From Schoenoplectus triqueter (lineage: Eukaryota > Streptophyta > Magnoliopsida > Poales > Cyperaceae): DNA of 64,000 nucleotides. Location of the stretch: the NCBI GenBank assembly GCA_964058805.1, contig CAXKVV010000043.1, positions 1 to 64,000 of the forward strand, in the 5' to 3' direction. Positions 14,801 through 27,758 of this stretch are shown in pieces. The translations under genes were made by a program, and so were the position numbers. A model generated the notes under the pieces. The model saw nothing but the letters and a program-made list of their open reading frames with translations, had not been told where the DNA came from and searched no databases. Each line of letters opens with the position of its first letter. Position 1 is the stretch's first letter.

Positions 14801-14968
14801 ACACAAAAAAAAGGAAGAAGAATGAACAACAGAATCAAGCTTAAAAGCTTGCAAAAAGCACAAGGTTTAGTATGAAAAAGAATCTGACAAAAAAAAAGTA
14901 CCTTTCTGTGGCGCGCCATTGCGAAGTCGACCACCTGTTTTGCAATGTGAGAACAAATCATCTTCCAT
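11869..14968 (-). CDS. TRM-like protein (DUF4378 domain), microtubule/TON1-associated family
   Basis: Five exons: 14968-14902, 14410-14313, 14051-12909, 12751-12580, 12470-11869; total 693 residues. The first exon must start at the ATG at 14968 because only that frame (67 bases, phase 1) joins exon 2 without a stop. Recognisable motifs are PSPSIIARLMGL near residue 80 (the conserved N-terminal LMGL motif of TRM/LONGIFOLIA-type proteins), PSPISVLEP in exon 4, and a C-terminal DUF4378 block from about residue 520 to the end (DRRLLFDLANLAI, final EEMIEEIVLGFV). TRM proteins bind TON1 and PP2A regulators and organise cortical microtubule arrays. The middle is basic and low-complexity. Intron 4 uses a GC donor (CATG|GCAAGT) and intron 3 ends in a NAGNAG acceptor, so exon 4 may start at 12751 or 12748. 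Which TRM subgroup is not settled. Confidence 0.85.
12578..12579 (-). other. Non-canonical GC splice donor in the TRM-like gene
   Basis: The exon 4 to exon 5 junction only closes in phase 1 if the intron starts at GC in CATG|GCAAGT (minus strand) and ends at ATACAG at 12471. The bases around GC match the strict consensus that GC-AG introns need. An alternative GT two codons downstream would break the frame. Confidence 0.75.
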
Positions 14969-15054
14969 CGTCGCGTAAAAGGGAGAGACTCGGAGATCAA
15001 AGAAGAAAAAACCCTAGAAAAGAAGAGGGGAAATGGGAAATGAGGTTGAATGGG

Positions 15055-15075
15055 GAGAGAGAGAGAGAGAGAGAG
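15055..15075. repeat. (GA)n tract upstream of the TRM-like gene
   Basis: About ten GA units (CT on the coding strand) lie about 90 bases upstream of the start codon, inside the probable 5' UTR. An upstream frame beginning here encodes only Leu/Ser repeats and is an artefact of the tract. Confidence 0.85.
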
Positions 15076-15514
15076 CATTGAATGGAGGCGTTGCGTACAT
15101 TAATTAGATGATTAAATAGCTCTATTGTCTATTGGGCATTGAATATCAAACAAACAACAATACAATAATTAAGTCAATAACATTGCCATTTTTAATGCAT
15201 TAAAAATAGACGACATTTTTATATGGACAGCGTACTTTCTAATCTTAGTAGTCCTGCACTTTACTGAGAAACCATTTTTGGCTCAGCTCATCATATATAC
15301 TAATTAATTAATTAATTAATTAACGCTTCTCCACATGGACTAATTTTAATTAATTTCATCTGGTCTATGAAAAGTATTCAACTTCGTGATCGTATCAATA
15401 GATTATACCTTTTCTAAAAGGCTCTGGTGATCAAGATTTTCCAGTTGTATCAGAATGAAATGATCAAAAATAGTTGGAGAAATGGAGATCATTCCATTTC
15501 CATACACTTCAAAC

Positions 15515-15519
15515 AATAA
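15515..15519 (+). repeat. Left target-site duplication (AATAA) of the copia element
   Basis: AATAA directly precedes the TGTCAG end of the left LTR and is repeated exactly at 20391-20395 after the right LTR. Five bases is the usual copia integrase stagger. Confidence 0.9.
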
Positions 15520-15786
15520 TGTCAGTTTCGATCAATACAGGTAAAAGTTCTTTGTATTATTATTGATCGAAAAAGAAGAAGACTTGTTACAATATCGGAA
15601 GTTGGCTTTTATAGCCAAATGACTAACTATCATCTAACGGTAAACCTTCTATGTATGGAAAAATAAATTGAAGCTCGGTTATTTACACTTGGGTTTTTTT
15701 ATCTTTTTAAAAATAATCTATGACGAAAATACCCTCACGGATCTAAGGTTATTAATTTTCAAACCCATCGTATTTATTTTTCAACA
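15520..15786 (-). repeat. 3' LTR of the copia element
   Basis: 267 bases, beginning TGTCAG and ending TCAACA on the plus strand, hence TGTTGA..CTGACA on the element strand. It aligns along its whole length with 20147-20390 apart from point changes and one extra block near 15734-15757. Confidence 0.93.
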
Positions 15787-15797
15787 CTCCCCCTCAA
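15787..15797 (-). other. Polypurine tract of the copia element
   Basis: On the element strand TTGAGGGGGAG lies immediately upstream of the 3' LTR, the position and composition of the plus-strand DNA primer. Confidence 0.85.
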
Positions 15798-15941
15798 GCT
15801 CGACGTATATATGTCATATAACCCGAGCTTGCATATGATATTTTCGAATGTCTTATGACTTAGTCCTTTGGTGAATACATCCGCCAATTGATCCTCGCTT
15901 TTAACAAAGGGTGTTTCAATCTCTTTGGCTTGAATTTTTTC

Positions 15942-16480
15942 TCAAATGAAGTGACAATCCACTTCGATATGCTTGGTTCGTTCATGGAATACGGGATTGG
16001 CCGCAATATGCCTAGCCGCTTGATTGTCGTAAAACATTTTCATGGATTCTTCAATCTTTACATTTAAATCGGTTAGGACTTGTTTGATCCATGTCAACTC
16101 GCTTGCGGTAGATGCCATAACTCGATATTCTGCTTTCACACTTGATCATGTCACAACACTTTGTTTTTTGCTCTTCCATGTGACTAAATTTCCGCCTACA
16201 AATGTGCAAAAATCAGTGGTAGATTTCCTATCAAAGCTTCTTACCCAATCTGCATCGGAATAGCCGCACACGTCATTAGTACCATTTTTTTTATCCAGAT
16301 ACCTTTACCGGGGGATCCCTTCAAATATTTTAAAATTCTATTTATAGCATCTAAGTGTGGTGTTCTCGGTGCATGCATGAATTGACTAATTTGGCTTACG
16401 GCATAGGATAAATCCGGTCGAGTAACGGTCAAGTAAATTAATTTACCTACAAGTCTTTGAAATTGGTTAACATTCTCCAA
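15942..16480 (-). pseudogene. Copia RNase H domain, broken
   Basis: Two fragments: 16480-16241 carries the end of RT and start of RNase H (GKLIYLTVTRPDLSYAV and ILKYLKGSPGKGIW, hallmarks of plant copia pol), and 16139-15942 carries AEYRVMASTASELTWIKQVL with the catalytic-region Glu. The two pieces are separated by a stop/frame change at about 16140-16240. Confidence 0.85.
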
Positions 16481-16501
16481 AGGTTCTCCATCCTCACTAA
16501 T

Positions 16502-17346
16502 TTATTTTATATTCATATCTATTGGTGTTATGGCCGGCTTACTTCCTAATTTACCCGTTTCTTTAAGTAGTTCAAGGGTATATTTTCGTTGAGATATGAA
16601 TAACCCTTTCGAAGAACGAGCTATTTCTATCCCAAAAAAATATTTTAATCTTCCTAAATCCTTGATTTCAAATTTTTGTTTAAAGTTTCCTTTTATACAA
16701 TCAATTTCAATTTGGTTATCCCCGGTTATGATGATATCATCTACATAAACTAAAACTACAGTTAAACCGTTACAACTATGCTTAACAAATAGTGATAAAT
16801 CGGCACCACTACTTTTAAAATCATAGGAAAGTAAAAAATGAGAGAGTTTGCCATACCATGATCTTGAAGATTGTCTAAGACCATAAATAGCTTTCTTTAA
16901 TCTACAAACAAGATTATAATTTCGTTCCTTTTTGTGACCCGGTGGGAGAGTCATGTACACTTCTTCCTCAAGGGTTCCTTGAAGGAAGGCATTTTTTACG
17001 TCCATTTGGTGAAGATTCCAATCTTTATTTACGGCAATTGAAAAAAAAATTCTTACCGTATTCATTTTTGCCACCGGTGCAAAAGTTTCATAATAATCTA
17101 TGCCTTGAGTTTGGGTATAGCCTTTGGCCACTAATCTAGCCTTATATCTCTCTATTGTACCATTACTATTATATTTAATTTTGTATACCCATTTACATCC
17201 AACCGGTTTTTTGTCATTTGGTAAGGTACAAAGATCCTTTGTTTGATTTTTTTTTCTAAAGCATAAAACTCTTCTTCCATGGCTTTGCACCATTTTGGGT
17301 CATTTTTAGCGACTTCATAATTAGTAGGTTCTTCAATTTTTGACAA
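16502..17346 (-). pseudogene. Copia reverse transcriptase domain
   Basis: The frame 17293-16502 holds the RVT_2 domain: KYNSNGTIERYKARLVAKG, QMDVKNAFLQG, KAIYGLRQSSRSWY and the catalytic YVDDII box. An overlapping frame (17346-17152) carries the preceding linker, so a shift separates the two near 17250. Closeness of the motifs to consensus shows decay has been moderate. Confidence 0.9.
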
Positions 17347-17667
17347 TGCGGTTAGAAAAACGTAGTGTTCATTTGAAATATTATTATATGAAATATAGTC
17401 TTGTATTGGGTAGTTTACCGAATATGTAACATAATCTCTTAGTCTTGTTGAGGGTTGGTTGACGACTTGATCTCCTTAATGACACTTCTTCTTGTGATTC
17501 TTCTATCCTTTCACTTTCGGTTTCGCCTTATGGCATTTCTTCTCCATTTTCTTCGGAGTTGTCCTGCAAAGCACTATTTTCTACAACAACTACTTGTCTC
17601 TCTTGGTTAGTAACAAAAGGTAATAAAAATTCATCTAAGTGATTATAATTATTATCCTCTTCTTTAT

Positions 17668-18660
17668 TTATTTTATAATAAGAATCATCCTCAAAAAAAC
17701 TACATTTCTTGAAATATGTAGTTTCTTGGTCTTAGGGTTATAGCATTTATATCTTTTTTTATGAGTTGAGTATCTTAAGAAAATAGTTTTTATTGAAGCA
17801 AAATCTAATTTGTCTATTTTATTTTTGTACACAAAACAAGCGCATCCAAATACCCTTAAATGATTTAAATTAAACTTTCTATTATAAATAATTTCAAAAG
17901 GACTTTTAAAGTTTAATATGGAACTTGGTAATCGATTTATTAAATACGTTGCGGTGAGTACGGCTTCCAACCAAAAAATCTTTGGAACATTATTCTGAAA
18001 TAAAAGTGTTTTTGTCATTTCTAATAAATGGCTTTTTCTTTCGGACACTCCATTTTATTGTGGTGTGTAAACACAAAATGTTTGATGAATTATTCCTCTC
18101 GAATTCGTAAATTTTGCAAAATTTTGATTTATGTATTCGGTCTCATTGTCCGTTCTAAGGATTTTAATTTTTTTATTGTATTGGTTTTCTATGAGATTCA
18201 CAAAATGTTGGAAATGCGTAAAAACTTCGCTTTTATTTTTCATTAAATATAACCAAGTTGCTTTTGAAAAATCATCAATAAAAACAACATAATATTTATA
18301 TCCATTATATGAATCTATAGAAGCGGGTCTCCATACATCGGAATGAATTAACTCAAAAGTTTCATTACTTTTAGAGCCCGAGTTACAAAAAGGTAATTTT
18401 GTTTGTTTGCCTAGCTTACATACTTCACACTTGTTACAAAAATTCTTTGACATCTCAAGCATTAATTTTAATATCTTGTCGGAAGGATGTCCGACTCGCC
18501 TATGCCAAAGACTACTTAAGTTTTCATCCCGCTTTGTATTCAAAATATGCTTGTTGCTATCTAAAAAATATAAGCCATTTTCTAAAAAACCTTCACCAAT
18601 CTTCTCCTTGGTGGTTAGATCCTGAAAAAATACATTATCTTGTTTAAAAATAAATTTCAT
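17668..18660 (-). pseudogene. Copia integrase (GAG-pre-integrase plus catalytic core)
   Basis: Frame 18660-18055 includes the zinc-binding pre-integrase region (HRRVGHPSDK, CNKCEVCKLGKQ) and catalytic aspartates in HSDVW and LRTDN. A TAA at 18052-18054 replaces a sense codon just after the TPQ motif, and the C-terminal half continues as 18048-17668 (MSERKSHLLEMTKTLL and so on). Confidence 0.9.
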
Positions 18661-18839
18661 AATTTAGTTCTTTAGTAAGTTTACTAATAGAGAGTAAATT
18701 TACTGAACAATTTTTAACATAAAATATATCTTGAAGAAATTTTTTATTTAAAATACTAATCATACCCCACCCTTTTATTTTAACTTTTTCATTATTGGCT
18801 ACGGTAAAAAATTGGTCACCTTCAAGTTCTTAAAAATTT

Positions 18840-18900
18840 CTTAACAAATTTTGATTCCCGGTCATATGATCCGTAGCTCCCGAGTCAAGAACCCATTTTA
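18840..18900 (-). pseudogene. Copia aspartic protease active site
   Basis: The minus strand reads WVLDSGATDHM, the D-S-G-A protease signature of copia elements, between the zinc knuckle and integrase. A stop codon follows closely, so the frame is interrupted. Confidence 0.8.
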
Positions 18901-18946
18901 AACTATTTTTTGGGGTACAATTAGTAGATTGACCAACATTTAAGCA

Positions 18947-20076
18947 TTAAATTTTTATACTCAATTTAGGTTCTTGCATTTTGATTTGTTCAGCTTCTAA
19001 CCCATACTCAATTTTTTTGTGCATATTGGGCTTAGATAAAGAATTGGGATTAGATAAACCTTCGCCAGAAATTCGGCCCAAAAGAGACGCAAGTATTTTT
19101 TTGACTCTCTCCAGTCGTGCATCGCTGTTCACATGCGACCCCTTTATCTCTTCTTCCTTCGACGAAGCAAATGCCCTCTTCTCGTCTTTGAACTCTAGGG
19201 TTCTGCTCCCTTCTCTTTTCTTTGCCGAATCAGTAAACTTCTTTGGTTTGAGGTGTGGATGGAGCACCCAACACTTGTCGCTGGTGTGCCCTTCCCTCTT
19301 ACAGTGAGAACACTTGGCCATCTCCCCCTTTCCTCCTCTCCGCCCGTCTTGAAAGCGCTGAGCTGAGAAGGCGTGGGCTTCCGGCTTGGGATTCGAGTCG
19401 CTCGCTGCCATCGCAACTCGCCTAGTCGCCTCTTGTCGGATGCGAGATGTTACCTCATCAAAAGATAGTTTCTCAGTTGAAAGGAGGATTTGTGTTCTAA
19501 TGGCCTCATAGCTCGGATCTAAGACAGCTAGGAAAGTATAAACCCGATCTGTCTCTTCTCTCTCTCTCGAATCACATTCAGGTCAGTGGTATGTGGGCGA
19601 TATGTTTTGAGTTCTTCGTATTTTGCCTTAACGAGCCCGATGAGTTCTGAAATTTCTCGGTTTTCTTGTGAAATTTGTGCAATTTCTCTTTGGAGTTGGT
19701 AAATTTGAGAATGATTCTTTTGATTGCCGAATTGGCCTTCGACTTCTTTCCATAACTCAGCCGCTGTTTCACAGTAAAAGGTTTCTGCTAATTGCGGTTC
19801 AAGAGAGTTTGAGATAAGGGTCACTACTTGGCTGTCGATTATGTCCCACTCCTCTTGTTTATTGGTCTCTTCTTCGAGTCGCACCTTGCTGCCGGTGATG
19901 TGCCCGAGAAGGCCTTTGCCTTTGAGTGCGGTTTTTGCTGCCCTGGCCCATGGGATGTAATTTCTTCCATTAAGAAGGAAATTGGTTAGCCTTTGTGTGG
20001 AATTGAAATCTATATTTGGTTTTATGATAATTGGATTTTGTGGATTGATTGGGGTTTGTGTATTTCTTTTTGTCAT
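18947..20076 (-). pseudogene. Copia gag with CCHC zinc knuckle
   Basis: Starts with the ATG at 20076; 20076-19528 encodes a UBN2-type capsid region (NFLLNGRNYIPWARA near the start, AAELWKEVEGQFG further on). The nucleocapsid part at 19411-18947 contains CSHCKREGHTSDKC, an intact C-x2-C-x4-H-x4-C knuckle. The frame changes between the two pieces near 19420-19530. Confidence 0.88.
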
Positions 20077-20130
20077 GATTTGCGTTGGGATTTATGAGCT
20101 GCGGAAGTTTGTTGTGTACAGGCAGATTAA

Positions 20131-20146
20131 GCTTGCTCTGATACCA
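20131..20146 (-). other. Primer binding site (initiator Met tRNA) of the copia element
   Basis: TGGTATCAGAGCAAGC on the element strand directly abuts the 5' LTR; the first 12 bases are the plant tRNA-iMet complement used by copia elements. Confidence 0.92.
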
Positions 20147-20390
20147 TGTCAGTTTTGATGAATACTGGTAAAAGCTCTTTGTATTATTATTGATCGAAAA
20201 AGAAGAAGACTTATTACAATATCGGAAGTTGGCTTATATAGCCAAATGACTAACGGTCACCTAACGGTAAACCTTCTATGTATGGAAAAATAAATTGAAG
20301 CTCGGTTATTTACACTTAGGCTCTTTATTTTTCTAAAAATAACCTATGACAATTATTAATTTTCAAACCCATCGTATCTATTTTTCAACA
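20147..20390 (-). repeat. 5' LTR of the copia element
   Basis: 244 bases, TGTCAG..TCAACA on the plus strand, homologous to 15520-15786. Flanked on the right by the AATAA target duplication at 20391-20395. Confidence 0.93.
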
Positions 20391-20395
20391 AATAA

Positions 20396-22215
20396 GCTAA
20401 TTGATGGTGAAGAAGGTGAAGTGTCAAACCAACGCTTCACATGCACAAACACGTGTAATTAATGTTGATATTTGTTGGTCAAAATGGGAAGCATTATAAA
20501 ATAAAATAAAAGCAACCAAGGAGAGGCATTGAATTCCAAGAGCAGCATCACTGTTCATGTTTTTTACAAAACTGTTTCTCTTGGTAACGGTTTAACTCAG
20601 CGTCAAACTTCACATTAATGACATTAATGACATTAATATTAATATATTATTACTGCAGTAGGCGAGGCGACTGATGATTTTTCAGCTGTACCTAATAGTT
20701 ATTTTTAATTTATATCTAATTTTGATAGTAAGACTTTGTTAAGAAGTAATTATAGGGATGCTGAATCTACGGGAATAAATACAAAAAAAGTATCTGTTCT
20801 CACTAATTCACTAAACTAACTAAAGGCATGAAGTGTGCTAATTGAATTGAAGGGGGAGAATTTTCACGTGGGTAGGGACTGGGCTGAGAAAACTGCCAAC
20901 GCAAGGTCAAGTGTTGCTGTGTGTCAGTGTGTCAGTGTGTGTGTGTGTGTTGGATTCAAAAAGCATTATTAAAGCATGCAGGGACCAATTTATGCTTGGC
21001 CTTGGTGTAATGTTTGGCAGAAATCTCGCAAATTTTTGTCCTTTGCCCCCCTGGAATCTGGATAAATCTATCCAAGTCCCAATGAAGATTTGACTATTTG
21101 ACGTACATAGATGATAGATGATAGATGATAGATGATAGATGATAGATGATAGATGATAGATGATAGATGATAGATGATAGGTGGTGCATGGTTCATGAGT
21201 GCGCCAATGTGCCACCTTCAATTGCTTCAATTTAATCCCATCTGATTTTATAATATAGGAAGGATCATGGATATTTTACCTAGTTTGAACTTTGAACCAT
21301 CTCATAAATCGGATACTAACTGTAATCATGGCATCGCTTGGCGTGCAACAATATATACGATACGATGTATGTTCAATAGATGCATTAACGGTACAGGAAT
21401 GTTATGAAAGACAGGTGGTATTATTTACTTATTTTTTATTTTTTTGCATAGTTTTCTAAGCCTATTTTATTCTTATCGTGTCTATCAGTTCTCTAACAAT
21501 ATAATATCTTATTATTTTTTTCTAATCCCATGTGATATTGTGGGTATGGGATCCAAGCAACTCATATAATCCCATAATTAACATGATTCTAATTATTCTT
21601 TTTTCACATGTTTCATAAATAATTCATCAATTTAATATATAATACGTTTTTTATCATAAAAATATTTTATTCATGAATTATTCAACAAAAAAATACATTA
21701 TATATTATTTTAAATAAAATTTTATACTTTTTAATATTTTATATTATATAAAACAAACTATTCTCAAATTATATCTGTATTATATCTGAACGTCGATTTT
21801 TTTTCTCGCCAAATATTTCCCAAATCACAAACTTATAACTATGATAACAGCGAACACGCTCTACAAGCGCTGCCACAAGAAATCTCGTCTGAATTAATGG
21901 CAATGAATAACGAGTACTAGTTTTCTTAATTAATTAAATTAATTTGTTTTCATCAGTAACAACTCCATTTTATTTTGTTCCCAAAAGCAGCAACCTGTGT
22001 GGCTACAACTAGTCGTCTCCACGACCCAAAAAAGAAAAATTAATGAAACTCAAAACTGCTTTGCTTTCCAATAGTTTCAATTTGTGTCGTATCTTCCTTT
22101 CACTTTATTACTTTATTTATTTGTCGGTTTTTTTATTTATTCATTTATTGAGTTTCAGTTATTCTTAGCACCTATTTAGAATAAAATAAACTTTTATATT
22201 AGTTCACCTCATAAA
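20396..22215. other. AT-rich spacer with a short tandem repeat
   Basis: No gene is visible. Besides the heptamer array at 21107-21180 there is a (GTGT) stretch at about 20919-20950. Open frames here are translations of the repeat. Confidence 0.5.
21107..21180. repeat. Heptamer tandem array (ATAGATG)n
   Basis: About 10.5 perfect copies of the 7-base unit ATAGATG. It is not the plant telomere unit TTTAGGG. Confidence 0.95.
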
Positions 22216-23640
22216 TGTGAGATGTGGCAAAATCGGATCCGACAAATCCGTTCACCCCGTTCACATCCGATATGATTTGAAATTCAAAATGATTCAGCAC
22301 CAGATAACTCGATATTTGATCCGACCTAAAATCCAAAAATGACCCGACATTAGATGATTCAATACCCGACTGGACCTAATACGACCTAAAACCCGAAATG
22401 ACATGCCTCTAGACAATCTGATATCAGATCCGACCCGACCTGATAATCTGAAATCTAAAATAACCCTACACCAGATGACCTGATACCTAAATATTAAAAT
22501 AATCCGACACCTAAATATTAAATTTAGAATGTAAAAGAAATATGAATATCTTATATAATTTTTCATACATGTATACATATTTGTACTATTGTTTGATTGT
22601 TGAAAAATATATTATTCATATTTAAAGAGAATAATATATATTGAAAAAGTACTTAAGTAATGAATGCATTGGTGAAGTTATTGCAACAATAAATATTAGA
22701 TTTGATTTTTAGATGATTTATATATTTTTTTATAATTTGAAACTATTTGATTATACAACTCATTACTTTAAAAGTGATGCATAAAGAGATAATTTAACTC
22801 GTAAATAAAACTTCCGAATATGTAATATGAAATTGTGTTTTGCTTATAATAATAATTATTTTATTAATTACTTTTTTTTTACTATTCTCTATATATATTT
22901 TTCATAATTTGAATTTTTGATTTGTAAATATATCATTGCACATTAAAATATAACCTAAGAATTAGATGTGATATAGTCTTAAAAAAATATAAATATGTTG
23001 TAATAAACATTATCAATAATAACATATGAGCAAATATATAAATATCATATTTGATATCAATTACTAAATAAATCTGACCCAACTCAAAATCAGAAATGAT
23101 CCGACAATAAATGACATGATACCTGACCTAAAATTGTGTTTTTCTTATAATAATCATTAATTTATTGATTACTTTCTTTTTACTATTTTCTATATATATT
23201 TTCTCCATTTGAGTTTTTGATTTTTAAATATATCATTGCACATTAAAACATAACTTAAGAATTAGATGTGATACAGTCTTAAAAAATATATAAATCTGTT
23301 GTAATAAACATTATCAATGATAATATATGAGCAAATATATAAATATCATATTTGATACCAATTACTAAATAAATATGACCCAACTCGAAAATCAGAAATG
23401 ATTCAACCATAGATGACTCGATACCTAACATGACCCGACCTGTACAACCCAAAATATAAAATGACCTGATACTAGATGACACAATACTCAATTCGATCCG
23501 AACTGATACAATCCGAAACCCAAAATAACCCGACACTAAATGACACGATACTCGAATCGACCAGTGACCCAACAATTTTATTGAGTCAATTTGACCCGAC
23601 CCGACCCGAACCCATAAGACCCGCCCGATTATAACCTCTA
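22216..23640. mobile_element. hAT-like non-autonomous element with CCCGAC-rich arms
   Basis: The left end (GAGATGTGGCAAAATCGG, about 22219) and the reverse complement of the right end (TAGAGGTTATAATCGGG) resemble each other and the GGTGGCAAA-type ends of the hAT elements at 39762-39983 and 41484-42758 in this window. Both arms are rich in GACCCGA/GATCCGA units, and the centre is AT-rich and partly duplicated. No protein-coding capacity is visible. The ends are decayed and no target duplication could be recognised, so borders are approximate. Confidence 0.6.
22831..23432. repeat. Two-copy tandem duplication, period about 301 bases
   Basis: AATTGTGTTTTGCTTATAAT at 22831 recurs with one change at 23132, and similarity continues for nearly 300 bases (shared TATATCATTGCACATTAAAA, AAGAATTAGATGTGATA, TGAGCAAATATATAAATATC). 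The duplication lies inside the hAT-like element. Confidence 0.85.
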
Positions 23641-24465
23641 GTATATGCATATTCCATACTAGTGGTAGTGGGACCAATATTTTTTATCCCTAAAAAAAAT
23701 TCTACTATGATACTAATGTTAAGATCTATACCTCTATCTACTATCTTATAAATCATATGACAAATGCATATTCCTCCATTCCGTTTCACTCTGAAATATC
23801 TAAAATACCCCTCTCACATAAATGGTGCAGATTAAAAGTAAATAGTCTCTCATATCCTCAGCAAAGGAATTTTGCAAACTATATGTAAAGGAAGAACATG
23901 TATGTTAAGGATGTGCTCAGATATCATCGGATATTGTAGCATGAGATTTTATAAACATAAGATCCCAAAGTTAATTTGTCACGTTCATGGACATGGAATT
24001 GAGAGTACTAGTTTGCCGGCTTAAATGCAAAATTGGGCTCCTTTGCATGGAGAGAGTAAAAGCTGGATATTTTACATCCGCAAAGGGAACTCCCAACTCA
24101 TACTCAACAAATTAACCTTGTGAATTGTAAAAGAAAACACTATTTCTATTTGGACTGAGAAACAAGTTCCTGCTAATCTCATGTCAAAAAAGCGCAATGA
24201 CGGCCGCATTTCCATCCAGCCCAGGTTTGTGTCAGCATCAGATGGCTGTGGTGCGCAGTAGCAAATCAATAATGTCAGCCCAATAAGTTTCTGTTTAGAG
24301 CTATGAGACGTAGATTACAGTACAGTACCACACAAGTATCAAACCAACAGCATACACAAGGGGTCACAAGCATTCAACTGCTTTTACTGCATACTAGCTA
24401 GGATTCACCTTACCAAGTCATATATAAGCTATTTTTAGCGATACTAAGAATGAGATGAAAGGAGT
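23641..24465. other. Spacer 3' of the DHAR gene
   Basis: No independent gene seen. The segment nearest 24465 is probably the 3' UTR and terminator of the dehydroascorbate reductase gene. The rest is ordinary AT-rich sequence. Confidence 0.4.
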
Positions 24466-26192
<1,727 letters not shown>

Positions 26193-27709
26193 TTCCTTCG
26201 CTCGGTGTTTATTCCGTCGATGGCGATGCAATGAAATGAAACTATATTTATATTTTTAAGATTAAGAAATAAGAAAAAGAAATTAATAAGAATTAAAATT
26301 ATTAGATTGGGACCTGATCTGATCTCCCTCTTCTCTAATCACAACCGATATCCCAAACAGGCTCAGGAGTCAGGATATGGGCAGCGCATATGACAGGCGA
26401 TTAGGGAATTTGCTTCGTAAATTGTTAATGTGGTCAATAAATCCATTTTCTGAAAGAACCATGATGACATTAAAAATTTACCATACTTATTTCATAGTAT
26501 GCCATTTATTTTTAAGCTATCATAATAAAAAAGAGAGCCTAAAAGTGAATCTTTGAGAAATCAATATTTTGCTAATAATAATAATTAAATAATATATATA
26601 TTATTATTTGATAATGATATTATATATAATTACATGAAGGCATTAGTTTGTATATTCAAAGCTGTTATTGCGTCTAAAAATATTGATTTTTCTAGCATGC
26701 GAGATGTTTCTTTTTTTGCTCTTTTAATGCTTGTTAGATGCTATTTCTTTATATCTTTTGCGTTTGTGACAAATTACAAATAAATGATATAAATCTATTT
26801 TTGAAATTGTTTCTGGGAATTTGAAAAACTGGGAAGGTTCAATTAACTTATAAATGTTCTTAGAATGAAATTCTTAACGACCATCTTAGTTCTTGGGGTT
26901 AAAAGGTTTTGAGGTATGTTCTTACTTTTTTTTTCTTTTTATGATTTTCTTGTCACTTTAATTAAATATTGACTTATTTTCGTAATTTCTACATGTTGCA
27001 ATGTCTTATATCATTTTATGGGTTATATACTTAGCCGCGAAGAACTTAATTAGATCCTATATGGTGGAGCCCAACAATAATAAATCAACAAAAATTCTGA
27101 ATAGATAATTAGTAACGTAAATCAATAAAACAAAACTGACAAGTTTATAGCATCGACCATTGAAGCATTAATAATTAATAACATTATAAAACTCATTGTC
27201 TTAACTTACAATTGAATGGTTGAACTTTGCAAGATAAGATTACTTGATCATTCATTTCTTTTGTATGATTTCATTTTTTCTTCCTCTTTTTTTTTTGTTT
27301 TCCTTTCATTTGTTGAATATATTTTTTTTACATTTATTATGTGAACTCTAAATTTTATAATATAGTTGGGAAAGAATTATATATTCTCAGTGAAGCCTTT
27401 AACCTACAAATATTATGCACGTCGTGAAAAAAAATATAAAGACGCAGAGAAATATCTTGACGGCTCCAACAAAAAACAATAATAAAAAAATTAGATGGAT
27501 GATCAAATTTAATGTTATTAAAGGGGTGCATTCTTATTATCCCATTAAATATTGAAAAATCACCCTTAAAGCTATTTTCTAGCAGTAGGATAGATCTATG
27601 TAGATGATCCTCATGAAAAGACCACAATCAAACAACTATTATTTAATGTTCATTTAGTTTATTTATTTTATTTGCTATCTTTTGTCGATTACTTAGGTCT
27701 TTTAATATC

Positions 27710-27758
<49 letters not shown>

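Larger units (their letters stand above)
15520..20390 (-). mobile_element. Ty1/copia LTR retrotransposon, structurally complete but coding-dead
   Basis: A 4.87-kb element read on the minus strand, with LTRs at 20147-20390 (5') and 15520-15786 (3'), a tRNA-iMet primer binding site at 20131-20146, a polypurine tract at 15787-15797 and a perfect 5-bp target duplication. Internal order is gag, zinc knuckle, protease, integrase, reverse transcriptase, RNase H, which defines the copia superfamily. The pol reading frame is cut by several stop codons and frame shifts (for example near 18052, 17294-17668 and 16139-16241), so it cannot encode a full polyprotein. The two LTRs differ by roughly 15-20 substitutions over about 240 aligned bases plus a block of about 24 bases (about 15734-15757) found only in the left LTR, so the insertion is not recent. 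Confidence 0.95.

Noticed and set aside
14770..15078. Alternative TRM first exon beginning with a Leu/Ser leader or the ATG at 14961
   Set aside because: That frame leaves exon 1 in phase 0, and joining it to exon 2 gives a stop; only the frame from 14968 continues.
21107..21180. Interstitial telomere-like or CRISPR-like repeat
   Set aside because: Unit ATAGATG is not the plant telomere TTTAGGG, copies are contiguous without spacers, and the genome is eukaryotic.
20907..21230. Open frame with repeated LSSIIYH
   Set aside because: It is the translation of the 7-base tandem array.
22294..23789. Minus-strand open frames at 22294-22578, 23279-23677 and 23586-23789
   Set aside because: They are translations of hAT-element arm units (GACCCGA words) with no conserved domain.
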